A stretch of DNA of 64,000 nt, taken from NCBI RefSeq assembly GCF_001984175.1, contig NZ_MTQP01000067.1, positions 1 to 64,000 on the forward strand, given 5' to 3'. Below are positions 52,193 through 61,072 of the stretch, piece after piece (the first letter of the stretch is position 1; every line of letters begins with the position of its first letter). The notes under the pieces are model-generated. The model searched no databases, was not told where the DNA came from, and was given only the letters and a program-made list of their open reading frames with translations. A program made the position numbers and the translations under genes. Source of the stretch: Saccharothrix sp. ALI-22-I (GTDB lineage: Bacteria; Actinomycetota; Actinomycetes; Mycobacteriales; Pseudonocardiaceae).

Positions 52193-53002
52193 CTACTGGG
52201 GCAGCTGGTCGGCCGGGACGACCTCGCCTTGGTCCGGCACGGTGATCTCGACCGGCTTGCCCCAGTCGCGGAACCGGGTGGTGGACTGCTTGACGACCTT
52301 GCCGTCCAGCTCGAACCGGTACTCCGCCTTCAGCGGCGCGTTCGTGTCGTCCACCCACACCGTCGCGGCGATCTTCACCCCGTACTCGGCCAGCTGGGTG
52401 TGCTGCAACTGGATGTCCTGGTTCTCGATGACCTTCGCCATCTTCAACGGGTCCACCACCAGGTCGAACCGGGTAGCCGGCACTCCGTCCAACTGCTCGG
52501 TCCCCTTGTTCACGATCAACGCCGCCCGCGGCTGCACGTAGTCGAGTTCCGCGCCCACCGTGGCGCTGGGCCCGAAGCCGCGCAGCAACGCGGACACCTC
52601 ACCGCCGTTCGCCGCCGTGTAGAAGCCCCACTTCTTGCCCTCGGGCATCGGCGCGCCCTCGACCTGCACGTACATGCCGTCGCGGACGACCACCAGCGCG
52701 ATCTTCTTCGGCTGCCCGCCGGTCGACACGTCCATCGTCATCGACCCGGCCTGCCCGTCGGCGTCCTGCCGCACCGCGCCGTCCACGACGTTGCGCACCT
52801 CGGTGGCCTGCCCGTCGGACGCGAAGCCCTCGGTGTGGAACAGCGCCGTCCCCAGCTCGGCCCGCCGCTGCTCGATGCGCTCGGCGAGCACCGCCAGATC
52901 GCCCTTGGGCAGCGACGACGTGGTGGGAGCCGGATCACCGGCCGGAGCGGCCGTGCAGGCCACCAACGCCAGCGGAACGAGGGCGAGCAGGAATCGGCGC
53001 AC
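52193..53002 (-). CDS. LppX/LprG-like lipoprotein
   Basis: A 269-aa exported lipoprotein. The signal ends in the lipobox LVAC, placing the acylated Cys at about 16. The rest resembles the mycobacterial LppX_LprAFG family, whose members have a beta-sheet fold with a hydrophobic cavity that carries lipids across the periplasm-like space: VRNVVDGAVRQ, MDVSTGGQPKKIALVVVRDGMYVQV, then LDGVPATRFDLVVDPLKM and AATVWVDDTNAPLKAEYRF. No major-facilitator partner is adjacent. It follows recG in direction but is separated by a terminator. Confidence 0.8.
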   Translation of the reverse strand: MRRFLLALVPLALVACTAAPAGDPAPTTSSLPKGDLAVLAERIEQRRAELGTALFHTEGFASDGQATEVRNVVDGAVRQDADGQAGSMTMDVSTGGQPKKIALVVVRDGMYVQVEGAPMPEGKKWGFYTAANGGEVSALLRGFGPSATVGAELDYVQPRAALIVNKGTEQLDGVPATRFDLVVDPLKMAKVIENQDIQLQHTQLAEYGVKIAATVWVDDTNAPLKAEYRFELDGKVVKQSTTRFRDWGKPVEITVPDQGEVVPADQLPQ

Positions 53003-53020
53003 GAGTCAGGGTACCCAGCC

Positions 53021-53131
53021 GCGAGATCGCAACTTCCAGGCGACCAGCCCACCGTCTGCGAAGCACGGCCCACCCACCCCGCGAGGTCGCGACTTCCCAG
53101 GCGACCTCGCCCCGCCGTCTGCGGAGCAGCG
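53021..53131. repeat. Two ~50-base imperfect direct repeats between recG and the lipoprotein gene
   Basis: 53021-53068 and 53081-53131 share GCGAG-TCGC-ACTTCC, CAGGCGACC and CCGTCTGCG-AGCA blocks, with scattered changes. Only the second copy keeps the full hairpin at 53081-53110. Confidence 0.75.
53081..53110 (-). terminator. recG terminator
   Basis: GCGAGGTCGC (53081-53090) pairs perfectly with GCGACCTCGC (53101-53110) across a ten-base loop, 44 bases past the recG stop. Confidence 0.6.
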
Positions 53132-53154
53132 GCAATTCAACACGGCCATTCAAA

Positions 53155-55338
53155 TCAAGCCTTCTCCAGGTACTCCGCGCGCTCGTCGTCCAGCAGCCCG
53201 GCCACCAACCCGGCCAGACCGGGGTGCGCGGCCAGTTCCGGGTCCGCCTCCACGACTTCCTGCGCCACCACCCGTGCCTCGGCGATCACGTCCTCGTCGC
53301 GCAGCAGCGACAGCATCTTCAACCCCGACCGCCGCCCGGACTGGGCCGCGCCGAGGATGTCGCCCTCGCGCCGCAACTCCAGGTCCAGCTGCGCCAGCTC
53401 GAAACCATCCAAAGTGGACTCGACCGCGCGCAGCCGTTCCATCGTGGAGGTACCGTCCGGCATCTCGGTCACCAGCAGGCACAGCCCCGGTGCGCTGCCC
53501 CGCCCGACCCGGCCGCGCAGCTGGTGCAGCTGGCTCACGCCGAACCGGTCCGCGTCCATGATCACCATCACGGTCGCGTTCGGCACGTTCACGCCGACCT
53601 CGACCACCGTCGTGGCGACCAGCACCTGCACCTCGTTCGCCGCGAACGCCCGCATCACGGCGTCCTTGTCGTCGGCGGGCATCCGACCGTGCAGGATGTC
53701 GATCCGCAGCCCCCGCAACGGCCCCTCCGCCAGCCGGTTCGCCACGTCCACCACGGCCAGCGGCGGCCTGCGATCCGAACCATCCTCCTTCGGCGGCTCC
53801 GCCGACCCCGAGTCCTCCGACTCGCCGTCACCGATGCGCGGGCACACCACGTAAACCTGGTGGCCCTTGCGCACCTCCTCGTGGATGCGCTGCCAGGCCC
53901 GGTCCAGCCACCCCGGCTTCGACGCCACCGGCACCACCGACGTGCTGATCGGCGACCGCCCCTGCGGCAATTCGCGCAGCGCGGACACCTCCAAGTCGCC
54001 GTACACCGTCATCGCCACCGTGCGCGGGATGGGCGTGGCCGTCATCACCAGCACGTGCGGCGTGGACCCGCCCGCACGCCCGCTCAACGCGGCCCGCTGC
54101 TCCACCCCGAACCGGTGCTGCTCGTCCACCACGACCAGCCCCAGGTCGGCGAACTCCACCTTGTCCTGGATCAACGCGTGCGTGCCGACCACGATCCCGG
54201 CCTCACCGGACACGATCTCCAACAACGCCCGCTTCCGCGCCGGCGCGCCCATCGACCCGGTCAGCAACGTCACCCGTGTCGCGTGCTCGGCCCCGCCCAG
54301 CTCACCGGCCTGCCCGAGATCACCCAACAACTCCCGCAACGACCGCGCGTGCTGAGCCGCCAACACCTCGGTCGGCGCGAGCATGGCCGCCTGCCGCCCG
54401 GCATCGACGACCTGCAACATCGCCCGCAACGCAACTATCGTCTTCCCCGACCCGACTTCCCCCTGGAGCAGCCGGTTCATCGGGTGCTCGCCGGACAGGT
54501 CCTGGGCGATCTGCTCGCCGACCTCGCTCTGCCCCGCTGTCAGCTTGAACGGCAGCCGCGCTTCGAAGGCGTCCCGCACCAACCCGGACCGGGGTGGGCA
54601 CGCGGGCGCGGGGCGGGCCGTGGCCGAACGGCGGCGTTGCGCCAGGGCCAGCTGCACGGCCATCGCCTCGTCCCACTTCAGCCGCTGCTGCGCGACGGTG
54701 ATCGCCGCCCAGCCGTCCGGCCGGTGGATGTCCCGCAGCGCCTTCTCCAGCGGGATCAGCCCGCGGGCGGCCCGCAGCGACTCGGGCAGCGGGTCCTCGG
54801 TCACCCCGTCCCACACCGCGAGCACCTGCTCCACGCAGTTGGACACGTTCCACGACTGGATGCCCTGCGCCGCCGGGTAGACCGGGATGAACGCGCCCGC
54901 GAAGTCGGCAGCGTTCTCGTCCTCGCCGTCGAGCACCTGGTAGTCGGGGTGGGCCAGTTGCAGCTTGCCGTTGAACATGCCGACCTTGCCCGCGAACATC
55001 GCCTCGCGCCCCGGCAGCAGCTCCCGCTCGATCTTCCGCGAGCCGCGCCCGAAGAACACCAGGTGCAGGTCGCTGGTGCCGTCGGTGATCACGGCCTCCA
55101 GCAGTTCGCCGCTGCGCGATTTCATCCGCCGCTGCCGCGCGCTCTTCACCCGCGCCTGCACCGTGACGTGCTCGCCCATCTCCAGCTTGGCGATCTCGGT
55201 CAGCTTGCCGCGCTCGTCGTAGCGGCGCGGGTAGTGCCGCAGCAGCTCACCGACCGTGGCCAGGCCGAGCCCGGCCTCCAGCGCGTCGGCGCTCTTCTTG
55301 CCGAGCACCGACACCAGCTTCTCGTCGAAGGTCGTCAT
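53155..55338 (-). CDS. recG: ATP-dependent DNA helicase RecG
   Basis: A 727-aa branch-migration helicase that remodels stalled forks. The N-terminal wedge (OB) domain (about 1-210) is followed by helicase domain 1 with Walker A QGEVGSGKTIVAL and the DExH box VVDEQHRFGV, then domain 2 with LHGRMPADDKDAVM, VLVATTVVEVGVNVPNAT and QLRGRVGRG, and the C-terminal RecG region. The ATG at 55338 (MTTFDEKLVSVLG) gives the usual actinobacterial length. The gene follows the DAK2-domain gene by 14 bases in the same transcript, as in mycobacteria. Confidence 0.96.
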   Translation of the reverse strand: MTTFDEKLVSVLGKKSADALEAGLGLATVGELLRHYPRRYDERGKLTEIAKLEMGEHVTVQARVKSARQRRMKSRSGELLEAVITDGTSDLHLVFFGRGSRKIERELLPGREAMFAGKVGMFNGKLQLAHPDYQVLDGEDENAADFAGAFIPVYPAAQGIQSWNVSNCVEQVLAVWDGVTEDPLPESLRAARGLIPLEKALRDIHRPDGWAAITVAQQRLKWDEAMAVQLALAQRRRSATARPAPACPPRSGLVRDAFEARLPFKLTAGQSEVGEQIAQDLSGEHPMNRLLQGEVGSGKTIVALRAMLQVVDAGRQAAMLAPTEVLAAQHARSLRELLGDLGQAGELGGAEHATRVTLLTGSMGAPARKRALLEIVSGEAGIVVGTHALIQDKVEFADLGLVVVDEQHRFGVEQRAALSGRAGGSTPHVLVMTATPIPRTVAMTVYGDLEVSALRELPQGRSPISTSVVPVASKPGWLDRAWQRIHEEVRKGHQVYVVCPRIGDGESEDSGSAEPPKEDGSDRRPPLAVVDVANRLAEGPLRGLRIDILHGRMPADDKDAVMRAFAANEVQVLVATTVVEVGVNVPNATVMVIMDADRFGVSQLHQLRGRVGRGSAPGLCLLVTEMPDGTSTMERLRAVESTLDGFELAQLDLELRREGDILGAAQSGRRSGLKMLSLLRDEDVIAEARVVAQEVVEADPELAAHPGLAGLVAGLLDDERAEYLEKA

Positions 55339-55352
55339 CTCGGCCCATTCAA

Positions 55353-56981
55353 CTACTCGACACCGACAACCAGCAGCGCGTCCCGCTGTCCGCCCTGGTA
55401 GGCGGCCAGTTCCACCTCCGGGTGGGCGACGCGGAGGTGATCTTCCAGCACCCGCTCGACCCCGTCCGGGGCGGCCCGCCCCAACAGCACGGTGACCAGT
55501 TCGCCGCCGCTGGCCAGCATCCGGTCGACCAGCCGGCACGCCAGGTCGCCGACGTCGGCCCCACCGGGTTCGATGAGCACGACCTCGCCGTCCACCATGC
55601 CGAGCAGGTCACCGGGCTGGCACCGGCCGACCCAGGTGATCGCCTCGCGCTCGGACACCGCGACCTCTCCGCGCCGGGTGGCCGCCGCGGCCTCGGCCAT
55701 GGCCACCACGTCGTCACCGGCACGCCGTGACGGCGAGTGCACGGCCAGCGCCGCCAGCGCCTGCACCGGCGAGAACGTCGGCACGACCACGACGTCCTGA
55801 CCTGCGGCGACGGCCTGCGCCACGGCTTCGTCCAGCGGTTCGCGCAACGCAGGCTCAGCGGGCAGCACGGTCACCTGCCGCGCCCGCGTGCTCACCACCA
55901 CGGCCAGCAGGTCGGCGGCCGTCACCGTGTCACCGGGCTCGAACACCACCGCGCCCTCGGACCGGAACAGCTCGGCCGCGCCCTCGCCGTCGACCAGCAC
56001 GACGATCGCCCGGTCGCGCACGAACCGGGGCGCCTGGGCGGCGATCTGGTCGGCGAACCGGGCCACCGTGATCCGGTGCGGCCGACCGGTCCGGATGCCC
56101 GCCTCGACGGCCGCGCCGATGTCGTTGCAGTGCACGTGCACCGTCCACAGCCCGGCGCCGTCGCCGACCACGGACACGCAGTCGCCGATCGCCTGCAACT
56201 CGCCCTTCAGCCGCTCGACCTGCGGCGACCCGTCCTCCGCCCCGGTCTCTGCCCCGTCCGGCACCCCGTCCAGCAGGTACATGACCTCGTACTCGAACTC
56301 CGACGACCCGGCCTCACGCGCGGTGGTGAGGGAGTCGCGCGGCACCGTGACGGCCACCGGCGCGTCCTCGACCGCCCGCCCGGTGATCACCGCCGCCAAC
56401 GTGTCCAGCAGCACGACCAGCCCGCGCCCACCCGCGTCGACCACACCAGCGCGCGCCAGCACGGCCAGTTGACGGGGTGTGTTCGCCAACGCCTCCGCAC
56501 CGGCCTTGGCCGCGACCGTCACGACGTCGTCCAGGTCGTCGGACGCGCAGTCCCGAGCCGCCTCGGCCGCCACGTGCAGCACGGACAGCACAGTGCCCGC
56601 GACCGGTTTCGACACGGCGGCGGTGGCCAGCACGTCGGCCCGCAGCAACGCCCGCCGGAACGAGGACCCGGACATCGTGGAGGCGCTCTGCGCGCCCTCG
56701 GCGAGGCCGCGCAGCACCTGCGACAGGATCACCCCGGAGTTACCGCGCGCCCCGGCCAGCGCCCCTCGCGCGAGGGCCCCCAACGCCGCCCCGACGTTGT
56801 CCACCGGTGTCCTCAACAACGCGTCCAACGCCGACCTCATGGTCTGGAGCAGGTTCGTCCCGGTGTCCCCGTCCGGTACCGGGAACACGTTGATGCGATC
56901 CAGGTCCTCCCGGTTGGCGTCCAGGGATCGAACGCAGGCGTCCGCCCACTGGCGCACAGCGACCGCATCGAGAGCCTGCAT
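55353..56981 (-). CDS. DAK2-domain kinase-like protein (FakA/YloV type)
   Basis: A 542-aa protein. The N-terminal DhaL/DAK2 domain (about 8-195) has INVFPVPDGDTGTNLL, with Asp ligands for Mg-ATP, and ALAGARGNSGVILSQVLRG. The C-terminal DegV-related region (about 230-540) includes VSVVGDGAGLWTVHVHCND, the DAK1-like catalytic-His-region motif of FakA. In Firmicutes, FakA phosphorylates fatty acids presented by FakB. Actinobacterial homologues are untested to my knowledge, and no FakB/DegV gene is adjacent. It is the first gene of the recG transcript. Confidence 0.85.
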   Translation of the reverse strand: MQALDAVAVRQWADACVRSLDANREDLDRINVFPVPDGDTGTNLLQTMRSALDALLRTPVDNVGAALGALARGALAGARGNSGVILSQVLRGLAEGAQSASTMSGSSFRRALLRADVLATAAVSKPVAGTVLSVLHVAAEAARDCASDDLDDVVTVAAKAGAEALANTPRQLAVLARAGVVDAGGRGLVVLLDTLAAVITGRAVEDAPVAVTVPRDSLTTAREAGSSEFEYEVMYLLDGVPDGAETGAEDGSPQVERLKGELQAIGDCVSVVGDGAGLWTVHVHCNDIGAAVEAGIRTGRPHRITVARFADQIAAQAPRFVRDRAIVVLVDGEGAAELFRSEGAVVFEPGDTVTAADLLAVVVSTRARQVTVLPAEPALREPLDEAVAQAVAAGQDVVVVPTFSPVQALAALAVHSPSRRAGDDVVAMAEAAAATRRGEVAVSEREAITWVGRCQPGDLLGMVDGEVVLIEPGGADVGDLACRLVDRMLASGGELVTVLLGRAAPDGVERVLEDHLRVAHPEVELAAYQGGQRDALLVVGVE

Positions 56982-57126
56982 GGCGGCGAGAGTATTCGAC
57001 CCGGTTTGGTGGCAGAACGGCCCACCGGCTACCCTGACTGGGTTGCCATGCCCGGCTGAGGCTTGTGCACGCTTGCGCGCCCGCCGGGGCGTGAGTACCG
57101 ATCAGAAACCTTAAGGAGTGGCTGAC

Positions 57127-57318
57127 GTGGCTGCCGTGTGCGACGTCTGTGGCAAGGGGCCGGGCTTCGGCCATTCTGTCTCGCACTCCCACCGGAAGAC
57201 GAACCGCCGGTGGAACCCGAACATTCAGACCGTGCGCGCGAAGGTTTCCTCTTCGACGCGGCAGCGGCTGAACGTGTGCACCTCCTGCCTGAAGGCCGGC
57301 AAGGTGGTGCGCGGCTGA
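57127..57318 (+). CDS. rpmB: 50S ribosomal protein L28
   Basis: A 63-aa ribosomal protein. [19 protein letters not shown] and [13 protein letters not shown] are standard, and two CxxC pairs (CDVC, CTSC) show a zinc-binding form. The GTG at 57127 is eight bases after AAGGAG, and an earlier in-frame GTG at 57118 overlaps that site. The gene stands alone, divergent from the DAK2 gene, and ends at a strong hairpin. Confidence 0.96.
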   Translation: MAAVCDVCGKGPGFGHSVSHSHRKTNRRWNPNIQTVRAKVSSSTRQRLNVCTSCLKAGKVVRG

Positions 57319-57340
57319 GACCCGCGCCTGAAGCTTGTCG

Positions 57341-57372
57341 AAGGCCCCCGGGATTCACATCCCGGGGGCCTT
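57341..57372 (+). terminator. rpmB terminator
   Basis: AAGGCCCCCGGGAT (57341-57354) pairs perfectly over 14 bp with 57359-57372 around TCAC, 22 bases after the rpmB stop. Repeat locus B begins 13 bases beyond. Confidence 0.85.
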
Positions 57373-57385
57373 CTGGCGTTCTACG

Positions 57386-57451
57386 CGTTCTGAACGTTCA
57401 ACTCACGCGTTCGGAGCGTTGGACACGCGCGTGCTGGACGTTGGACACGCG
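57386..57451 (-). repeat. 22-base tandem units next to ung (locus B)
   Basis: Three 22-base units occupy 57386-57407, 57408-57429 and 57430-57451, reading from the ung stop on the minus strand. The two nearest ung start CGCGTGTCCAACG; the third is the GAGTTGAACG subtype. The element begins two bases after the ung TAA with CC as spacer, the same junction as at ftsY. It has one arm only, without the inverted partner of locus A. Confidence 0.85.
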
Positions 57452-57453
57452 GG

Positions 57454-58128
57454 TTAGGGGAGCTTCCAGTCGACGGGGGCCGCGCCCTGGCGCATGAGCA
57501 GGTCGTTGGCCTTGCTGAACGGCTTGGAGCCGAAGAAACCGCCCGCGGCCGACAGCGGGCTCGGGTGGACCGACTCGACGCAGCGGTCCGCGCCCAGCAG
57601 CGGCTTGAGAGCGCGCGCCTGACTGCCCCACAGGATCGCGACCAGTGGGGCGTCCCGCTCGGCCAACGCCTTGATCGCCTGCTCGGTCACCGGCTCCCAG
57701 CCCTTGTTCCGGTGGGAGTTGGACTTGCCCGGCTGCACCGTGAGCGCCCGGTTGAGCAGCAGCACGCCCTGCTCGGTCCACGGCGTCAGGTCGCCGTTGG
57801 ACGGCTTCGGGTGCCCCAGGTCGGACATGTACTCGGTGTAGATGTTGACCAGGCTCTTCGGGATCGGCCGGGTCTCCGGCGACACCGAGAAGCTCAGGCC
57901 CACCGCGTGCCCCGGCGTCGGGTACGGGTCCTGGCCGACGATCAGCACCCGCACGGAGTGGAACGGCTGTTGGAACGCGCGGAGCACGTTCTCCCCGGCG
58001 GGCAGGTATGTCCGCCCGGCGGCTACCTCCGCCCGCAGGAACTCGCCCATCGCGGCGATCCGATCGGCCACGGGCGCGAGTGCCGCGGCCCAGCCGGCTT
58101 CCATGATTTCCTCAAGCGGACGTGCCAC
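57454..58128 (-). CDS. ung: Uracil-DNA glycosylase (family 1)
   Basis: A 224-aa repair enzyme removing uracil from DNA. The water-activating motif [17 protein letters not shown] (catalytic Asp about 66) and the intercalation loop [13 protein letters not shown] (catalytic His about 190) are intact, and LLLNRALTV supplies the uracil-binding Asn. Length is normal. In the same direction upstream lie gamma-carbonic anhydrase, a GNAT and thiL, an order partly shared with mycobacteria (thiL-ung). Confidence 0.96.
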   Translation of the reverse strand: MARPLEEIMEAGWAAALAPVADRIAAMGEFLRAEVAAGRTYLPAGENVLRAFQQPFHSVRVLIVGQDPYPTPGHAVGLSFSVSPETRPIPKSLVNIYTEYMSDLGHPKPSNGDLTPWTEQGVLLLNRALTVQPGKSNSHRNKGWEPVTEQAIKALAERDAPLVAILWGSQARALKPLLGADRCVESVHPSPLSAAGGFFGSKPFSKANDLLMRQGAAPVDWKLP

Positions 58129-58142
58129 GGCGGGACCCTATC

Positions 58143-58664
58143 TCAGTCCAGCCGTCGCAGCCCCTTGCGGTACAGCAAGATGTTGTCCACGTACTTGTCG
58201 ACCGCGAACTGCCAGGCGCCGTCCGGCACGACGTACCCCTCGCGCACCTTCGCGGGCACGCCGAGCGCCATCGACCGGGCCGGCACGTGCCCGTCGAACG
58301 ACACCACCGCGCCCGCGCCGACGATCGCGCCGGTCTCCACCACGGCGCCGTTGAGCACCACCGCTCCGGACGCGATCAGGCACTTGTCGGCGATGGTCGC
58401 GCCCTCGATGTGCACGTTGTGCCCGATGACGCACTCCGCGCCGATCAGCGTCGGGTGGACCTCGGTGCAGTGCACCACCGTGCCGTCCTGGACCGACGTC
58501 CGCGCGCCGACCTCGATGCGCCCGTAGTCCCCGCGCAGCACGGCCTGCGGCCACACGGACGCGTGCGCGCCGATCCGGACGTCGCCGATCACGGTCGCGT
58601 CGGGGTGCACGTAGGCGTCCGGGTGGATCACCGGCTCCGAGTCGCCCAACGCGTAGATCGCCAT
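58143..58664 (-). CDS. Gamma-carbonic anhydrase-family protein
   Basis: A 173-aa left-handed beta-helix protein built of hexapeptide repeats (VIGDVRIGAHASVWPQAVLRG, GRIEVGARTSVQDG, GAVVLNGAVVETGAIVG). Candidate zinc-binding histidines are in VVHCTE and IGHNVHIEGA. It may hydrate CO2 or be an inactive structural homologue; the sequence alone does not decide. The ATG at 58664 follows GGGGAGGA. It lies 28 bases after the GNAT gene and 14 before ung, in one run of leftward genes. Confidence 0.87.
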   Translation of the reverse strand: MAIYALGDSEPVIHPDAYVHPDATVIGDVRIGAHASVWPQAVLRGDYGRIEVGARTSVQDGTVVHCTEVHPTLIGAECVIGHNVHIEGATIADKCLIASGAVVLNGAVVETGAIVGAGAVVSFDGHVPARSMALGVPAKVREGYVVPDGAWQFAVDKYVDNILLYRKGLRRLD

Positions 58665-58692
58665 CGCGGTTCCTCCCCGACCCTGAGTTCGT

Positions 58693-59163
58693 TCAGAGCT
58701 CCTTCGCGAAGCACAGGCTTTCCGGATGATGCCGGTAGACACCGAAGTTGTCGATGCGCGCGTACCCGCTGGACTCGTAGAGCTTGATCGCCTCGGGCTG
58801 CCGCAACCCGGTCTCCAGCACCATCCGCCGGCGCCCGGCCTCCAGCGCCGTGGTTTCCAGCGACGCCAGCACGACCCGCGCCAACCCGCGTCCACGCAGG
58901 GCGTCCGCCACGTACATGCGCTTGATCTCGGCGTCGCCGGGCCGCAGCGAGTCCCGCGCCTCGTCGTGGGCGCGCCACCCGCCGCAGGCCACCGGCTCGC
59001 CGTCCACGTACCCGACCGCGAAGTACCCCAGGGGTGGGGCGAACTCGGCCGGGTCGACCGGCGTGACGTCACCGTCGCCGTAGCGGTCCACGAAGACCTG
59101 CTGGAGATCGGCGATCAGCTTCATCGAGTCTGGATGATCATACGCGAGCGTGAATAGTTCCAC
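58693..59163 (-). CDS. GNAT-family N-acetyltransferase
   Basis: A 156-aa single-domain acetyltransferase. YFAVGYVDGEPVACGGWR is the central beta hairpin, IKRMYVADALRGRGLARVVL holds the acetyl-CoA loop (RGRGLA), and LYESSGYARI is the C-terminal strand. The GTG at 59163 (VELFTLAYDHPDS) lies five bases after GGAG. The substrate is unknown. It is 14 bases downstream of thiL. Confidence 0.85.
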   Translation of the reverse strand: MELFTLAYDHPDSMKLIADLQQVFVDRYGDGDVTPVDPAEFAPPLGYFAVGYVDGEPVACGGWRAHDEARDSLRPGDAEIKRMYVADALRGRGLARVVLASLETTALEAGRRRMVLETGLRQPEAIKLYESSGYARIDNFGVYRHHPESLCFAKEL

Positions 59164-59177
59164 ACTCTCCAGGCTAC

Positions 59178-60143
59178 CTAGCGCCAGTGCTCCCAGCCAG
59201 GGGGTTTCTCGTACGCCCGGCCGTCCACGGTCACCCCGCTGCCGTGCCGGACCGTGCCGATCGTGCGCCACCCCTCGGGCACCGCCGCCGGCTCCGGGAA
59301 CGTCGCCGCCAGCGCGTGATCCTCGCCACCGGTCAACGCCCAGTGCCGGGCGTCCGCGCCGAGCGCCGCCGCCACGTCGATCAGTCGCGGGTGCACCTCC
59401 AGCAACTCGGTGCGGATGTCGATGCCGATACCCGACTCGTCCGCGATGTGCCCGAGATCGGCCAGCAGGCCGTCCGAGACGTCGATCATCGCCGTCGCGC
59501 CCGCCGCCGCGGCCTGGGGTCCGGCGGCGTATGGGGGTTCGGGATTCCGCTGCGCGCCGACGACCGCGACCGGCGACCGGAACCCGCGCTGGAGCACGGC
59601 CAGTCCGCCCGCCGCCCAACCGAGCCGCCCGCACACCGCGACGACATCACCCACTTGTGCCCCCGATCGGGTGACGGGCTCCAACCCGCCCATATCGCCC
59701 ATCGCGGTAACGGAGATCACCAGTGTCGCGGACGACACCATGTCGCCCCCGACCACGCCGGCGCCCGCGACCGTCGCCTCCTGCCACAGGCCGGCGGTGA
59801 TCCCCTCGACCACAGAGGACGGCGTGTCGGCCGGGCACGCCAAACCGATCAGCAGGGCGGTCGGCATCGCGCCCATGGCAACGACATCAGCCAGGTTCAC
59901 GGCCGCCGCCTTGCGGCCCACCTGCTCTGGGGACGACCAGTCGAGTCTGAAGTGGACACCTTCGACGAGCACGTCGGTGGACACCACCACGCGGCCGTCG
60001 GGCGCCGCGACCACAGCCGCGTCGTCACCAGGCCCGAGCAGGGTGGTGGGCGGCTGCGTCCGACCTGCCGTCACACGGCGGATGAGACCGAACTCACCCA
60101 CTTCAGCGACCGTGTCCGCGTTCCGCGGCGGCTCCGGACGCAA
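59178..60143 (-). CDS. thiL: Thiamine-monophosphate kinase
   Basis: Phosphorylates thiamine monophosphate to thiamine diphosphate, the cofactor needed by Gcl elsewhere in this window. The 321-aa protein shows VGEFGLIRRVTAG, LLGPGDDAAVV, VVVSTDVLVEGVHFRLDW and KAAAVNLADVVAMGA, the ATP-binding motifs of the AIR-synthase-like fold, and DVSDGLLADLGHIA near the C-terminus. The TTG at 60141-60143 is chosen because GGGAGG lies five bases before it and no other in-frame start fits. A longer frame would run across the divergent promoter. Confidence 0.93.
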   Translation of the reverse strand: MRPEPPRNADTVAEVGEFGLIRRVTAGRTQPPTTLLGPGDDAAVVAAPDGRVVVSTDVLVEGVHFRLDWSSPEQVGRKAAAVNLADVVAMGAMPTALLIGLACPADTPSSVVEGITAGLWQEATVAGAGVVGGDMVSSATLVISVTAMGDMGGLEPVTRSGAQVGDVVAVCGRLGWAAGGLAVLQRGFRSPVAVVGAQRNPEPPYAAGPQAAAAGATAMIDVSDGLLADLGHIADESGIGIDIRTELLEVHPRLIDVAAALGADARHWALTGGEDHALAATFPEPAAVPEGWRTIGTVRHGSGVTVDGRAYEKPPGWEHWR

Positions 60144-60239
60144 GATTGCCTCCCGTTCTGAGCATTCGGAACCCCAACTGGGGTACGTTGCTGTGCAGTT
60201 CCTACCCCGACCTAACCTGTCGCGACGAAGGGGCACGCC

Positions 60240-60473
60240 GTGGTGCACGCATACATCCTCATCCAGACCGAGGTCGGGAAGGCAGCCGCCGTTGCGGCAG
60301 AGATCTCCGGCATCCCCGGGGTGGCCACCGCGGAAGACGTCACCGGCCCGTACGACGTCATCGTCCGGGCCGACGCCGAGACCGTGGACCAGTTGGGACA
60401 GCTCGTGGTCGCCCGTATCCAGAACGTGGAGGGCATCACACGAACCCTGACCTGCCCGGTGGTCCACCTGTAG
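60240..60473 (+). CDS. Stand-alone Lrp/AsnC ligand-binding (RAM) domain protein
   Basis: A 77-aa protein matching only the C-terminal effector-binding domain of Lrp/AsnC regulators: VHAYILIQTEVGKAAAVAAEI, GVATAEDVTGPYDVIVRADAE, and a final GITRTLTCPVVHL strand. The helix-turn-helix is absent, so it does not bind DNA itself. Such SraA/RAM proteins can bind amino acids and oligomerise with full-length regulators. GTG at 60240 follows AAGGGG; GTG at 60243 is an alternative. It is divergent from thiL. Confidence 0.87.
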   Translation: MVHAYILIQTEVGKAAAVAAEISGIPGVATAEDVTGPYDVIVRADAETVDQLGQLVVARIQNVEGITRTLTCPVVHL

Positions 60474-60493
60474 GTCCGTGTTGTCATAACCGG

Positions 60494-61072
60494 GTGGCAC
60501 AGGAACCGGAACCCGCGTCGCTGCTCCCCCGTCCGCTGCTCGCCGTGGCCTTGGGCCTGCCGGCGCTGCTCGCGGCGGGTGTCGCGGCGGTGGGCCTCTT
60601 CCTCGGCGCGGGTGGCAAGGACGACCCCGCCGACCCGTCCGCAGAACGCTCCGGACCCGTCGCGCTGGTGCCCGTGCCGGCCCCGAAGGCCGAATCGGAC
60701 GAGTGCAAGGCGCTGTTGAGCGGCCTGCCGATGCAGCTGGTGTCGAACGGCACCACGTTTCCGCGGCGGGAGTTGGCGTCGTCCGCGCCCGCCGGGGCTT
60801 TGGCGTGGGGTGACGCGAAACACGAGCCGGTCGTGCTGCGGTGTGGTCTGGACCGTCCGGCTGACCTCACGCCGACCTCCGAGCTGCGGACGATCTCCGA
60901 CGTGGACTGGCTGGTGGTGTCCGAGGCCGGGTCGTCCACCTGGTACGTGGTGGACCGGCCGGTGTACGTGGCGCTGACCGTGCCGTCGGACGCGGGCACG
61001 GGACCCCTGCAGGACATCTCGACCACGATCCGAGACACGCTCGCCAAGGGCCCCGTGCGCACCACGGGTTAA
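60494..61072 (+). CDS. DUF3515-family membrane-anchored protein
   Basis: A 192-aa protein with one N-terminal membrane helix (about 12-36) and a secreted domain of the DUF3515 family found in actinobacteria: [14 protein letters not shown], the [19 protein letters not shown] block with one of two cysteines that may pair, and [14 protein letters not shown]. Function is unknown. Its stop overlaps that of ddl by four bases (convergent), a neighbourhood also seen in mycobacteria. The GTG at 60494 is inferred from the start of the signal-anchor. Confidence 0.82.
   Translation: MAQEPEPASLLPRPLLAVALGLPALLAAGVAAVGLFLGAGGKDDPADPSAERSGPVALVPVPAPKAESDECKALLSGLPMQLVSNGTTFPRRELASSAPAGALAWGDAKHEPVVLRCGLDRPADLTPTSELRTISDVDWLVVSEAGSSTWYVVDRPVYVALTVPSDAGTGPLQDISTTIRDTLAKGPVRTTG

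Noticed and set aside
55353-56981. Dihydroxyacetone kinase
   Set aside because: Only the DAK2 part is present, followed by a FakA-type C-terminal domain; there is no DhaK domain with the substrate-binding His.
59178-60143. TPP riboswitch near thiL
   Set aside because: The leader of thiL is only a few tens of bases and shows no conserved TPP-riboswitch core; a simple GGGAGG-TTG start is present.
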